Shown piece by piece: positions 43,049 to 51,684 of a stretch of 62,141 nucleotides of DNA. Position 1 is the first letter of the stretch; each line of letters begins with the position of its first letter. The DNA is from CAZTZL01 sp964617625 (GTDB taxonomy: Bacteria; Zhuqueibacterota; QNDG01; DSAB01): positions 1 through 62,141 of the forward strand of contig CAZTZL010000009.1 of NCBI GenBank assembly GCA_964617625.1, in the 5' to 3' direction. The translations under genes and the position numbers were made by a program. The notes beneath the pieces were generated by a model. The model saw only the letters and a program-made list of their open reading frames with translations, made no database searches and was not told the DNA's origin.

Positions 43049-43694
43049 CAGGCACTGTCCAGCCGAATTTCAATACCGATTGGGCAGTGGTCCGATCCAG
43101 TCACTTCCGGTAAAATGAATGCGGATTCAATCCGGTTTTGAAGGTCCTCACTGATAAAGAAGTAGTCGATCCGCCAGCCGATGTTTCTTTCCCGTGCCCG
43201 GGTTTTGTAATCCCACCAGCTGTAATGTCCGCCCTCTTTCTCAAACATCCGAAATGTATCCACATATCCATGCGAAATGAATTTATCGATCCAGGCCCTT
43301 TCCTCGGGAAGAAATCCAGAGACAGTCTCGTTCTCCTTCGGCCGGGACAGGTCGATCTCATTATGCGCCGTATTGACATCGCCGCAGATGATTAGATTTT
43401 TCCCGGATTTCTTCTGTTGGTCCGNNNNNNNNNNNNNNNNNNNNNNNNNNNNNNNNNNNNNNNNNNNNNNNNNNNNNNNNNNNNNNNNNNNNNNNNNNNN
43501 NNNNNNNNNNNNNNNNNNNNNNNNGTGTACCCTTCCGCGTTTTTGAGTTCTTCGGGCAGCTGGTTTTCCTGGGCTTTGGTTTCCTGAATGGCGAGAATGT
43601 CCGGTCTGGTTTTAATGAACCATTCCATAAAGTTTTTCTTGTAAACGGCCCGCAGACCGTTCACATTCCAGGAGAGCAACGTGATTGTTTTCAT
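43048..43694 (-). CDS. xth: Exodeoxyribonuclease III / AP endonuclease, interrupted by an assembly gap
   Basis: N-terminal part: MKTITLLSWNVNGLRAVYKK with the metal Glu in IQETKAQ. C-terminal part in a different frame: CGDVNTAHNEIDLSRPK, HYSWWDYKTRARERNIGWR and TGSDHCPIGIEI with the catalytic Asp-His. Together they are ExoIII/ExoA. Against the ~250-residue family, about 80 residues are missing at the gap, whereas 100 N stand for 33. The frame change is therefore a gap artefact, not a mutation. Start and stop overlap the neighbours by ATGA on both sides (phosphoglycerate mutase upstream, phosphoesterase downstream). It repairs abasic sites and oxidised 3' ends. Confidence 0.88.
43425..43524. 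other. Assembly gap (100 N) inside the exonuclease III gene
   Basis: The flanks do not overlap each other. The two gene parts are in different frames and about 80 codons of the family are absent, so the true distance is probably near 240 bp; 100 N is a placeholder. Confidence 0.85.
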
Positions 43695-44440
43695 TTTTTT
43701 ATGTTTCCCTGACTGGCCACAGAGTGAATGGCTTTTTGAATTTTTTCCGGATCTCCCAGATAAAAATGTTTGATTGGTTTTAGATGATTATCCAAGTGAT
43801 AAATCAGAGGGATACCGGTTGGAATATTGAGCTGGACGATTTCTTCGTCGGAGATTTCGTCGAGATATTTGACCAGTGCTCTCAAACTGTTGCCGTGTGC
43901 CACAATAAGCACTTTTTTCCCGGACCGGACGACAGGAACAATCGTCGTTTGCCAATAAGGAAGAAAGCGGTTGACCGTGTCTTTCAGACATTCGGTATCG
44001 GGCAATTCCGTTCTGTCTATGGAATCGTATTGATGTTCGCGCGATGGATGGCGGGGATCGTTTCTATTTAGGGATGGAGGTGGCGTATCAAAACTCCTTC
44101 GCCAGATCAGCACCTGATTCTCGCCGAATTTTTCTGCAGTTTCGGTTTTATTCAACCCCTGCAGAGCGCCGTAATGACGTTCGTTCAAACGCCAGGAACG
44201 TTCCACGGGAATCCACATAAGATCCATCGTATCGAGAACGATCCAGAGGGTGCGGATTGCCCGTTTCAGTACAGAGGTAAATGCGATGTCGAAAACATAA
44301 TTTTCTTTTTTAAGAATGTTACCCGCTTCCAGCGCTTCTTTAATTCCCTGTTCTGTGAGATCGACGTCGGTCCAGCCCGTAAAACGGTTTTCTTTGTTCC
44401 ATAACGATTCTCCGTGGCGAAGCAAAACGAGTGTAAACAT
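43691..44440 (-). CDS. gpmA: 2,3-bisphosphoglycerate-dependent phosphoglycerate mutase
   Basis: 249 residues from the start MFTLVLLRHGESLWN, which is the family start; a longer frame opening at 44521 adds 27 unrelated residues. Phospho-His is in LRHGES; RHYGALQGLNK, SRREHQYDS-like RHPSREHQYD and VAHGNSLRALVKYL supply the rest of the active site. It interconverts 3- and 2-phosphoglycerate in glycolysis. Its stop overlaps the exonuclease III start (ATGA). Confidence 0.93.
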   Translation of the reverse strand: MFTLVLLRHGESLWNKENRFTGWTDVDLTEQGIKEALEAGNILKKENYVFDIAFTSVLKRAIRTLWIVLDTMDLMWIPVERSWRLNERHYGALQGLNKTETAEKFGENQVLIWRRSFDTPPPSLNRNDPRHPSREHQYDSIDRTELPDTECLKDTVNRFLPYWQTTIVPVVRSGKKVLIVAHGNSLRALVKYLDEISDEEIVQLNIPTGIPLIYHLDNHLKPIKHFYLGDPEKIQKAIHSVASQGNIKK

Positions 44441-44528
44441 CTTAAGTTTCCCTTGAAAGTCTGGTGTTTTGAAAAATAATCGGCCGCACTGTAAAGTATA
44501 ATTTTTTTTTGGGGAAATCAAGTAAGAA

Positions 44529-45299
44529 TCAAGAGAGGTCTACTGTTTTGATCCGCACCCAGGCCATGGGCCACCGCCATATTTTGCCGTCTCCAGTTTG
44601 GATAACCACCCGTTTGGAATTGGAGCGAACCGGACGTACAAGAATCGCGGATTGATTGAGATAGATTTTTCTTGGATCGCGCGTGATAGTGATTTTGTCC
44701 CCGGGTTTAAGATGCCGGTATTCTGCAAACGGATCGAAAAGAGTTCTTATCCGATGTCTGATAGGAGTTCTTTTTTTCCTTGGAGGTTGTCTTTTTCCCT
44801 CAACCCGGAATCCAAGATTCTGTGCGCGGATCAGCGCCCAGCGGTTGGCGGCATGTTCACCTTCTCCCGGATGCAGATTGAGATGATAGCGCCTGAAGTG
44901 GTGAAGTTCGTGGGCGAAAAGAACAGCGAGATGGTCGTAGAATGTTTCGTATTCGAAAAGCCAGCCGTACGTATCCAGTTCTTTTTTGGGATAAAGATAA
45001 TACTCCGCGTCAAGTCGGATACGGATCAGTTTGAATCTTTCGGGCAGATTTTCCGGAAGGTCCCACTGATGCGTCAGTGACCATTTGCCTCTGGTCGTTA
45101 TAAAGTTGGAAGGAGTCATCCATTTTCTGACAAATGCGGTTCCCCGGTTATGCTGATGGCCCCGTGTTAAATAGAGTGCCGTCACAAGTTCTGATGTATC
45201 CGAGGAAGAAGCGACTTTCTCAAGAATGGAAAGACAGGTATCCTGCTTGATTTTATTTTTATCGAGGTATGCCGGATTTGTAAAAAAATAAACTTTCAT
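44529..45299 (-). CDS. HELHH-motif protein, possible zinc metalloprotease
   Basis: 256 residues, no signal peptide. The central segment FAHELHHFRRYHLN contains an HExxH motif (about residues 128-132), and GEGEHAANRW 16 residues later offers a possible third ligand, as in SprT-like or gluzincin proteases. The C-terminal ~70 residues are basic and look like a small beta-rich domain (KPGDKITITRDPRKI). Family not recognised with certainty. It is downstream of MATE but separated from it by a terminator, and precedes gpmA by 88 bp. Confidence 0.55.
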   Translation of the reverse strand: MKVYFFTNPAYLDKNKIKQDTCLSILEKVASSSDTSELVTALYLTRGHQHNRGTAFVRKWMTPSNFITTRGKWSLTHQWDLPENLPERFKLIRIRLDAEYYLYPKKELDTYGWLFEYETFYDHLAVLFAHELHHFRRYHLNLHPGEGEHAANRWALIRAQNLGFRVEGKRQPPRKKRTPIRHRIRTLFDPFAEYRHLKPGDKITITRDPRKIYLNQSAILVRPVRSNSKRVVIQTGDGKIWRWPMAWVRIKTVDLS

Positions 45300-45323
45300 A
45301 TTATCTATAAATGACCATTATAG

Positions 45324-45354
45324 AAAAAGGGACCTGAATTTGCCGGTCCCTTTT
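45324..45354 (-). terminator. Rho-independent terminator of the MATE gene
   Basis: Perfect 10-bp stem AAAAGGGACC (45325-45334) / GGTCCCTTTT (45345-45354). On the minus strand it ends in TTTTTCTATA, behind the stop of the MATE gene at 45464. Confidence 0.8.
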
Positions 45355-45463
45355 CTTAGGGGAAAACCAAAGGAGGTGCAAAATTAGTTCCCCATCAATG
45401 TTATATACTTTATAAATACGGAAAAAGTTCATAAAAAATCTCCGGGCTATCCATTTTTGATTT

Positions 45464-46852
45464 TCAGGTATCGAATTCGATTACCCGCATGAATTTCCAC
45501 TTGCCATCCAGGAATCTTAAAAGAAAAACAATCCCGAGGACAGTAATATAACAAGTCGCAAAACACCAAATCAAGTATAATCCGCGATCAAACATTTTGG
45601 TGGCAATGTATGAAGGAATCACCATGAGACACCATGAAAGAATCGCAGAAACGATCATCACATATCGTGTGTCGCCGGCTCCCTTGATTGCATACGCAAA
45701 TATTAAGTTCATAGTGTCGAAGATGGAATAAGCTGCGACGAATTTCAGCAGATTCACGACGAGGTCGGCAATCAACGGAAAATTTTCCGGATCGGCTTTG
45801 GATGCATAAGGAATCAAAAACAACCGGGGGGCCAGCACATACACAAGAACAATCGAACCCATATAGAAGAAAGTGAGATGAAATGTCGACCATGTGCTTC
45901 GCTGGGCCAGATCGGGCCGGTTTTCTCCGAGGTACTGTCCGACAAGAATCGACACAGCCATGCCAAATCCCATCATGGGCATAAATGCCAGTGAGTTGAT
46001 GTTGAATGTGATGTTGGTCGCGGCTAGTGCAACCGTACCGAAGCGGCCGACAATCATGATGAAAATTGTAAATCCGAGCAGATCCAGACAAAATGTCAGC
46101 CCGTTCGGAAGGCCGTATTTTAACAATCTTTTGAAAAGATCCCGGTCCAATTTAAATCCATGGCTTATATTATATATCCTCCGATATTTTTTTTGACTCA
46201 TTAAAATTACATAGAGGAACAATCGGACAAATTGGGAGATCACAGTTGCAATTGCCGCTCCTTTTATCCCCATTTCGGGTAGTCCCCATTTGCCGAAAAT
46301 AAGTCCGTAATCCAGAACAATATTGGTTGCAGTTGAAACCATGTTCACCCACATGACCACCCATGTTTTTCCCCGTCCGGAATAGAAGCTTTCCAGAGCC
46401 GGTGAAGCTGTTACAAAAAAGGTGCAGAAAAGTAAAATCTGGAAATATTGAACTTCTAGTTTCTGGATTTCAGGTGCATGTCCGCCAATATTGAAGATTT
46501 TGTCCGCAAATGAGTAAAAGGGCAATACGATGACTCCGGCAATCAGTGCGAAGAAAATCCCCTGCCAAACAGACGGGCCGATTCGATCATATCGTCTTGC
46601 TCCGTAATATTGTGCGACAAATGTATTCACGTATGCAGCTGTGCCGATAAAGATGGACATGAGTGAGAAATTGATCAGACCGGCAGGAAGAACAGCCGCA
46701 ATGGTTTCAGAGGAGTACCACGTCAGAAACATCCGATCCACAAAATGTTGAATCGATAACGATCCCGTGCTTAACACAAGAGGAATGGCAATTCGGAGCA
46801 CATCCTGATAACCGCCTTCACGGTACCATCTGCTTTTTATTGTGTTTATCAT
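45464..46852 (-). CDS. MATE-family multidrug/sodium antiporter
   Basis: 462 residues, about twelve membrane helices in two matching halves, inner membrane. Opening half: VLRIAIPLVLSTGSLSIQHFVDRMFLTWYS. FVAQYYGARRYDRIG and, in the second half, SILVGQYLGENRPDLA are the paired amphipathic loops of the MATE fold. It exports cationic compounds using Na+ or H+. Single transcription unit bounded by its own terminator. Confidence 0.9.
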   Translation of the reverse strand: MINTIKSRWYREGGYQDVLRIAIPLVLSTGSLSIQHFVDRMFLTWYSSETIAAVLPAGLINFSLMSIFIGTAAYVNTFVAQYYGARRYDRIGPSVWQGIFFALIAGVIVLPFYSFADKIFNIGGHAPEIQKLEVQYFQILLFCTFFVTASPALESFYSGRGKTWVVMWVNMVSTATNIVLDYGLIFGKWGLPEMGIKGAAIATVISQFVRLFLYVILMSQKKYRRIYNISHGFKLDRDLFKRLLKYGLPNGLTFCLDLLGFTIFIMIVGRFGTVALAATNITFNINSLAFMPMMGFGMAVSILVGQYLGENRPDLAQRSTWSTFHLTFFYMGSIVLVYVLAPRLFLIPYASKADPENFPLIADLVVNLLKFVAAYSIFDTMNLIFAYAIKGAGDTRYVMIVSAILSWCLMVIPSYIATKMFDRGLYLIWCFATCYITVLGIVFLLRFLDGKWKFMRVIEFDT

Positions 46853-46951
46853 GGGGCGTTTAATTTAATAAATAATGGTCCTGTATGCAAAAGAAAAAAC
46901 CAATTTGTTAAAATTGTTCATCCCTGTTTTTTATTAGTCAATGGTATGTAT

Positions 46952-46988
46952 AAAAAAAGCGCCACCCCGAAGTTTCGGGATGACGCTT
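46952..46988 (-). terminator. Rho-independent terminator of the DPP III-like gene
   Basis: AAGCG...CGCTT (46957-46988) with inner CCCGAA/TTCGGG pairs. Read on the minus strand the hairpin is followed by TTTTTTT (46952-46958). It begins 21 bp after the stop at 47010. Confidence 0.88.
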
Positions 46989-47009
46989 GTACTTCAAAAA
47001 GAAAAGTAT

Positions 47010-48677
47010 CTATTCGATAGTATCCTCAATCGGATAAACGGGGCGGATGTCGATGGGTACGTTTTTCAGTTTGTTTACCACTTCCTTGGTTTGGGGAGAC
47101 AGGTAAACATATTGATCAATCAGAGCTTTTGCTTTATCATAATCGCCTTCCGCTTCGATCATGAGAAGTTTCTCGGCTAATTCCTTAACTGCATTTTTGA
47201 TCTTTCGATCATTTACAGAAAAACGGCCGTCTTTGTCTACCGTGTATGCCTTTTTCTCCAGGTAGTAATTCATCTGAATAGCAACTCCAGCTCCGTGAGC
47301 CTCATCGATGCCGAACCGGATCGAGCGAAACATACCGCCACAATTAGAGGCATAAAGTGTGTTTTCAAGTTCCTTCGGAAAAACTCCCTGGTCGATCAGA
47401 TATTGGCTATTGTAAATACCCAGAACATCGGCTTTGCACTCTTCGATGATCGAATAAATATCTTTCAACTCCTTATTGACGGTAGTTTCCTGACCGTTCT
47501 TGATAATCTTTCCAGGGCCCAATCCGTGACTCACCTCGTGCATCACTGTGTGGGTGAAGTAGCCCGCAAAGGAAACCCTGTCCAGATCCTTTTTCGCAAG
47601 CGCGGTTTGCACGATGGGAATCCAGCATTTTTCGAATTTGGCCTTCATCACATTTTTCAGCATGACCTTTTTGGATCCCTTGGCTTCCCTGACCCGTTCG
47701 TCGTTGGGCAGATTGAACGCCGAGGTTTGCACACCGGCCTTGGTGTCTCCCGAGGAGTAGAGAAGGTTGACGACTTTAAAAGGTGAATGACTTCCTCTTT
47801 CGAAATTTTTATGCTTGTCCGCAATGGGCAGATTGGCTTCCATGTCGTTCAGGTATTTTTCGATCTTTTTTTGCTGATCGCTTTCTTCATGGTCCACGAC
47901 GCAGACGAAGGATTCGAAAGCCGCTTTGTAACCGAATAGTTTGTCTTCATACACTTCGTAAGGACCGATCACGATCTCAATGTCTCCGGCCAGATCCATC
48001 CAGTCCATGTCGCTTTGATAATAATCGTTGGAGAGCATACCGTCGGCACGACTGTTCAGGTAGGTTTTCAACGTTTTATCCGATGTTAACTCAGCTGCAT
48101 TACGGAGAAGTTCTGCAACCGATTTCAGTTTGTCTTTATAAAATTCGGAATAGGGAATGGCTTCCATTTTCTTCCCTTTTCTGCGGATGATTGTAAAATT
48201 GCTTTCAAAAGTTTCCCGGTCATCCGGATGATTTTGGAGCCAGTTGTCGAACTCTTCCTTGGTCATGTCTTCCGGATAAAAATTGGCACCGTCGGGTTTG
48301 GGAATGGTGTTGATAAAAGGCTGGTCCTCCATAAGCCGGTTCCACGGGCCGAACATGATTTTAAACAGATCGAGATAGGACCGGTCGTCCGGGTTTTTGG
48401 ACTGTTCCAAAGTTTTTAGAATTTCGGGATTTTCATGATATACCTGGGAAAGAAACAGGTCGTCCATGTATTTTGCAGCTTTGACCAGCAATCGAATTAC
48501 CTGTATTTCCTTCGCGGGCAGATAGGACAAATCTTGTGTCAATGTAACCGGTGCGAGTTTATCGAGTTGATTTTGAACGTAATCCATCGAAGCTTTCTCC
48601 GTGATGACTTTCTTTTGACAGCCATAGAACATGGTTGAAACAATAATCAATAGAGTGATGATGATCCAGCTACGCAT
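47010..48677 (-). CDS. DPP III-like (M49-related) zinc peptidase lipoprotein
   Basis: 555 residues. Lipoprotein signal TLLIIVSTMFYGCQKK (Cys20), so membrane-anchored on the periplasmic side. The zinc motif is HTVMHEVSHGLGPG (HExxH), with EECKADVLGIY about 40-50 residues later giving the third ligand. That second motif matches dipeptidyl peptidase III (EECRAE). Classic M49 enzymes have a six-residue HExxxH; here it is the five-residue form seen in shorter bacterial relatives. Likely cleaves short peptides. It is followed by a clear terminator. Confidence 0.72.
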   Translation of the reverse strand: MRSWIIITLLIIVSTMFYGCQKKVITEKASMDYVQNQLDKLAPVTLTQDLSYLPAKEIQVIRLLVKAAKYMDDLFLSQVYHENPEILKTLEQSKNPDDRSYLDLFKIMFGPWNRLMEDQPFINTIPKPDGANFYPEDMTKEEFDNWLQNHPDDRETFESNFTIIRRKGKKMEAIPYSEFYKDKLKSVAELLRNAAELTSDKTLKTYLNSRADGMLSNDYYQSDMDWMDLAGDIEIVIGPYEVYEDKLFGYKAAFESFVCVVDHEESDQQKKIEKYLNDMEANLPIADKHKNFERGSHSPFKVVNLLYSSGDTKAGVQTSAFNLPNDERVREAKGSKKVMLKNVMKAKFEKCWIPIVQTALAKKDLDRVSFAGYFTHTVMHEVSHGLGPGKIIKNGQETTVNKELKDIYSIIEECKADVLGIYNSQYLIDQGVFPKELENTLYASNCGGMFRSIRFGIDEAHGAGVAIQMNYYLEKKAYTVDKDGRFSVNDRKIKNAVKELAEKLLMIEAEGDYDKAKALIDQYVYLSPQTKEVVNKLKNVPIDIRPVYPIEDTIE

Positions 48678-48870
48678 GATTTTTTCTCCTTATTACAATC
48701 CATTTAGCTTCAATATAAATAAATTTGAATTAACGCGCAACATGAAATATGCAATATAAATATAACAAAGAAGCAGAACAAAATTATCCGGTCATTTTTG
48801 AATAATTTATGTCAGAATGACAGATATTTCATAATATAATGCCATAAAAGTCTTCAATTGTCAGTTTGGC

Positions 48871-48884
48871 AAATACCGGTATTT
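48871..48884. promoter_or_regulatory. Palindrome upstream of the sigma-54 promoter
   Basis: A perfect 14-bp palindrome AAATACCGGTATTT, lying about 60 bp upstream of the -24 element of the hsp20 promoter. A sigma-54 activator could bind here, but no activator gene is nearby. Confidence 0.4.
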
Positions 48885-48943
48885 TGCAGATAACAGGCAA
48901 TAAAAGCAATAAATACAGAATTTTATATTTTTCCTTTATTATT

Positions 48944-48959
48944 TGGCATGCCAGTTGCA
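48944..48959 (+). promoter_or_regulatory. Sigma-54 (RpoN) -24/-12 promoter of hsp20
   Basis: TGGCATGCCAGTTGCA differs from the consensus TGGCACGNNNNTTGCA only at position 6. The GG and GC dinucleotides are 10 bp apart, as sigma-54 requires. The start codon is about 52 bp downstream with AAAGGAGG before it. Confidence 0.7.
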
Positions 48960-49010
48960 TATCAAAGAAATGGATTGAGTTAATCAAGAACTTAAAAGGA
49001 GGAAAAGAAA

Positions 49011-49439
49011 ATGTCACTCATAAAATGGAGTCCTTACAAAAACCTGATTTCACTTCCCGATGAAGTCGATCGGTTTTTCAACGGTTTTGGTCTGGATCTG
49101 AATGCGTCTGATTCGGTTTGGTCTCCCACTGTGGATATTTCCGAAACCGAGAATCAGTACGAAGTTAATGCCGAGGTTCCTGGTCTGAAGAAAGAAGATA
49201 TCAAACTCTCTGTTGAAGACAATGTGCTCACTTTGAGCGGTGAGAGAAAAGTTGAGAAAGAGACCGATAAAAAGAATTATCACAGAATCGAAAGAGTATA
49301 CGGAAAATTCGAACGGTCCTTCCGGCTGCCAAAAGAAGTGGATGCAGAGAACATCAAGGCGAGTTACAAGAACGGCGTTCTCACTGTGCATATTCCAAAA
49401 ACCGAAGCTGTCAAACCAAAAGAGATTGCAGTAAGTTAA
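49011..49439 (+). CDS. Hsp20/alpha-crystallin small heat-shock protein
   Basis: 142 residues. The alpha-crystallin domain spans about 38-130 (WSPTVDISETENQYEVNAEVPG, DNVLTLSGERK, FERSFRLPKEVDAENI, KNGVLTVHIPKTE). It is a holdase chaperone that keeps unfolding proteins soluble. Strong AAAGGAGG Shine-Dalgarno. Preceded by a near-consensus sigma-54 promoter and followed by an ideal terminator, so it is a single-gene unit. The C-terminal I-x-I/V anchor is seen only weakly (EIAVS). Confidence 0.93.
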   Translation: MSLIKWSPYKNLISLPDEVDRFFNGFGLDLNASDSVWSPTVDISETENQYEVNAEVPGLKKEDIKLSVEDNVLTLSGERKVEKETDKKNYHRIERVYGKFERSFRLPKEVDAENIKASYKNGVLTVHIPKTEAVKPKEIAVS

Positions 49440-49467
49440 TTACTCAGGGTATGTGATTCAGAAAGAC

Positions 49468-49503
49468 AAGGTCTTCGATCTTCGGATTGAGGACCTTTTT
49501 TAT
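49468..49503 (+). terminator. Rho-independent terminator of hsp20
   Basis: AAGGTCTTCGATC (49468-49480) pairs through a TTCG tetraloop with GATTGAGGACCTT (49485-49497), followed by TTTTATT. A textbook intrinsic terminator. Confidence 0.92.
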
Positions 49504-49556
49504 TGACAGTGTCTTTTTGTTCACCTTGATGATTCGATGAAATGATAACGAGAAGT

Positions 49557-50213
49557 TTATCTCGGCCCAAAAATTTTAGTTCCGATGCGGACGATATTGG
49601 CCCCTTCCTCAATTGCAATTTTATATGTGCTGCTCATGCCCATAGAAAGGAATGTCATCCGGACATTTGGAAGAGCAAGAAATTTGAAATGTTCGAAACA
49701 TTTTTTTGTCTCGATAAAGTAAGAACGTGACGATTCAGGATTGCCGGACAGGGGCCCCATGGTCATCAGCCCGTGGACTTCGATATGCTCCAGAGCAGAC
49801 AGGGCCCGGATCAGTGATTCCAGATTTTCAGGCAGAACGCCGAATTTTTGCGGTTCGTGTCCGCTGTTGACTTCTATCAGCACCGGCATAATTTTACCGA
49901 TCTCTCCACTTCGTCTGTCAATTTCCTCAGCAATCCGTATCGAATCAACCGTTTCGATCATATCAAAAATTTCAACTGCTTTTTTTATTTTATTGCGTTG
50001 CAAATGTCCGATAAAATGATATTTAACTTTTCTGTTCAAACTTTCCCGAATGGAAACAGCTTCTTGAACATAATTTTCTCCAATAATCCGAATACCCGCA
50101 TCAACGGCTTCGCGGATTTCTTCAGCAGTACGCGTTTTGACTGCCGCAATTAGTTGAACCCCTTCAGGAAGTTTCTTCAGGATCTCTTTTACGTTATCTG
50201 ATATCATATTCAT
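49557..50213 (-). CDS. yggS: YggS-type PLP homeostasis protein
   Basis: 218 residues, alanine-racemase-like TIM barrel without the second domain. PLP lysine in LIAAVKTRTAEEI, then GENYVQEA, YHFIGHLQRNKIKK, VLIEVNSG, HGLMTMGPL, FLSMGMSSTYKIAIEEGA and VRIGTKIFGPR are the full set of family motifs. It binds and buffers pyridoxal phosphate and affects amino-acid pools. Single gene, divergent from the nuclease at 50440. Confidence 0.93.
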   Translation of the reverse strand: MNMISDNVKEILKKLPEGVQLIAAVKTRTAEEIREAVDAGIRIIGENYVQEAVSIRESLNRKVKYHFIGHLQRNKIKKAVEIFDMIETVDSIRIAEEIDRRSGEIGKIMPVLIEVNSGHEPQKFGVLPENLESLIRALSALEHIEVHGLMTMGPLSGNPESSRSYFIETKKCFEHFKFLALPNVRMTFLSMGMSSTYKIAIEEGANIVRIGTKIFGPR

Positions 50214-50354
50214 TTATCTAATTCCTGCCTGCTTTCGTATTACTTGCCAATCACAACTCTAAAATAAGAATTTTGATTTCTTTTTCAAGCATATTTTAAA
50301 ATATATTCTTGATTTAAGTTGAGGTAAAGAGTATATTTCCATATCGGACTGCAG

Positions 50355-50411
50355 CGAAGCAGGATTTGAAATTAATATAAATCGCTTCAGATATACTGTG
50401 AAAAAACAGTA
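50355..50411 (+). promoter_or_regulatory. Two hairpins ahead of the YprB-like gene
   Basis: First, GAAGC + GATTT (50356-50367, AG bulge) pairs with AAATCGCTTC (50379-50388). Second, TACTGT (50394-50399) pairs with ACAGTA (50406-50411). They lie in the 226-bp divergent spacer, just before the start codon at 50440, and could form part of the 5' leader. Function unknown. Confidence 0.3.
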
Positions 50412-50439
50412 AATACCATTCGGTCGGAAAAGGATTGAA

Positions 50440-51675
50440 ATGGGCCTTAAGGACAAACTCAAGTACTTCGAAAAAGATTTCACCCGCCCCAGGACAATCT
50501 CTGTTTCTCACGAAAATGATATCGATCTCTATATTAAGGGGGAGGAAATATCCGGCGATTTCGGGGAATATTTCCTGTCGTCCAAAATTTATCCAACCAG
50601 TACCAGACACGGGAAGATTTCAATAAATGCTGTGTTAGAAACCGATCCCGCTGTCTTTCGTCTTGTCACCAGGGATGAAAAATTTCCCGATATCGATTTA
50701 TCACGAACCCTTTTCATCGATACGGAAACCACGGGACTTGCAGGAGGCACCGGTACGGTTGCATTTCTCATCGGAATCGGCTATTTTATTGATGGCGGTT
50801 TTCGAATCGATCAATATTTTATGCGGGATTACCACGAGGAAGCGGCCATTTTAAAAGCAGTCAAGGACAAATTCGAAGATTGTCAGGTGATTGTCAGTTA
50901 CAACGGCAAGTGTTACGATATGAACCTGTTGGCTTCGCGGTTCACACTTTCCCGAATGAAAAATCCAGCAGTCGATACGCCTCATCTCGATCTGTTGTTT
51001 CCCGTCCGCAGACTGTGGCGCCGCCGGATCGGAGACTGTTCTTTATCCAACGTGGAAAAGACGATTTTGGGATTCGAACGCGAAAATGATATTCCCGGTT
51101 TTTTAATACCGTCTATTTATTTTGAATACCTCCGAACAAAAAACGGCCGATCTTTGGCTTCCGTATTTCAGCATAATCGCTGGGACATTATCGCTCTGGC
51201 GGCATTGGCCGGACTGACCGGACAGATCCACGAAGCACCGCTCGAAAAGTTGAGCCATCCCGTCGATTTATACAGTCTGGGCCGGACGTTCGAATCGATG
51301 TCACAATCCGAATCCGCAATTGTTTGTCTGAAAGAAGCGATACGCCGTTCCAATGATCCGGAAGACAACGAAGAGATGGTTTGCACGCTGGGAATATTAT
51401 TTAAGCGGCTCGAACGCTGGGATGAGGCGCTCGAAATCTGGCAATCGATGGTCGAACGCTCGGTCGGGGGAATTCTGCCGTACGAGGAGATCGCGAAATA
51501 TTATGAGCACCGTAAAAGAAATTATCCACAGGCCGTCGAGATCGTGAACCGGGCGTTGAAACGAATCCGGGTTACCGAAGAGCTACATCCGGAATATCAT
51601 CATGCTGTTGAACGTCAGGATCTGGAGTACCGTCTGGCAAGGCTGATTCGAAAATTGGAAGAAAGTAAAAAATAA
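50440..51675 (+). CDS. YprB-like RNase H-fold exonuclease with TPR-like C-terminus
   Basis: 411 residues. Residues about 80-260 are a DEDD-type 3'-5' exonuclease fold of the YprB (ribonuclease H-like) family: LFIDTETTGLAGG (D and E), VSYNGKCYDMNLL (D) and FQHNRWDIIAL (D). C-terminal part about 280-411 has helical repeat units (VCTLGILFKRLERWDEALEIW, IAKYYEHRKRNYPQAVEIV) of the TPR type. It probably trims DNA or RNA ends. It opens a plus-strand run with GDT1-like, TIGR03546 and TIGR03545 genes at 9-, 19- and 3-bp spacing. Confidence 0.8.
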   Translation: MGLKDKLKYFEKDFTRPRTISVSHENDIDLYIKGEEISGDFGEYFLSSKIYPTSTRHGKISINAVLETDPAVFRLVTRDEKFPDIDLSRTLFIDTETTGLAGGTGTVAFLIGIGYFIDGGFRIDQYFMRDYHEEAAILKAVKDKFEDCQVIVSYNGKCYDMNLLASRFTLSRMKNPAVDTPHLDLLFPVRRLWRRRIGDCSLSNVEKTILGFERENDIPGFLIPSIYFEYLRTKNGRSLASVFQHNRWDIIALAALAGLTGQIHEAPLEKLSHPVDLYSLGRTFESMSQSESAIVCLKEAIRRSNDPEDNEEMVCTLGILFKRLERWDEALEIWQSMVERSVGGILPYEEIAKYYEHRKRNYPQAVEIVNRALKRIRVTEELHPEYHHAVERQDLEYRLARLIRKLEESKK

Positions 51676-51684
51676 GGAGATTCA

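Noticed and set aside
43101..43395. Alternative frames after the second gap that suggest a frameshifted exonuclease III
   Set aside because: Gap length is arbitrary (100 N), so frame across it carries no meaning.
45364..45376. A strong AAAGGAGGTG Shine-Dalgarno-like stretch on the plus strand
   Set aside because: The only start near it (GTG) runs into a stop after two codons; the stretch lies in a spacer between minus-strand genes.
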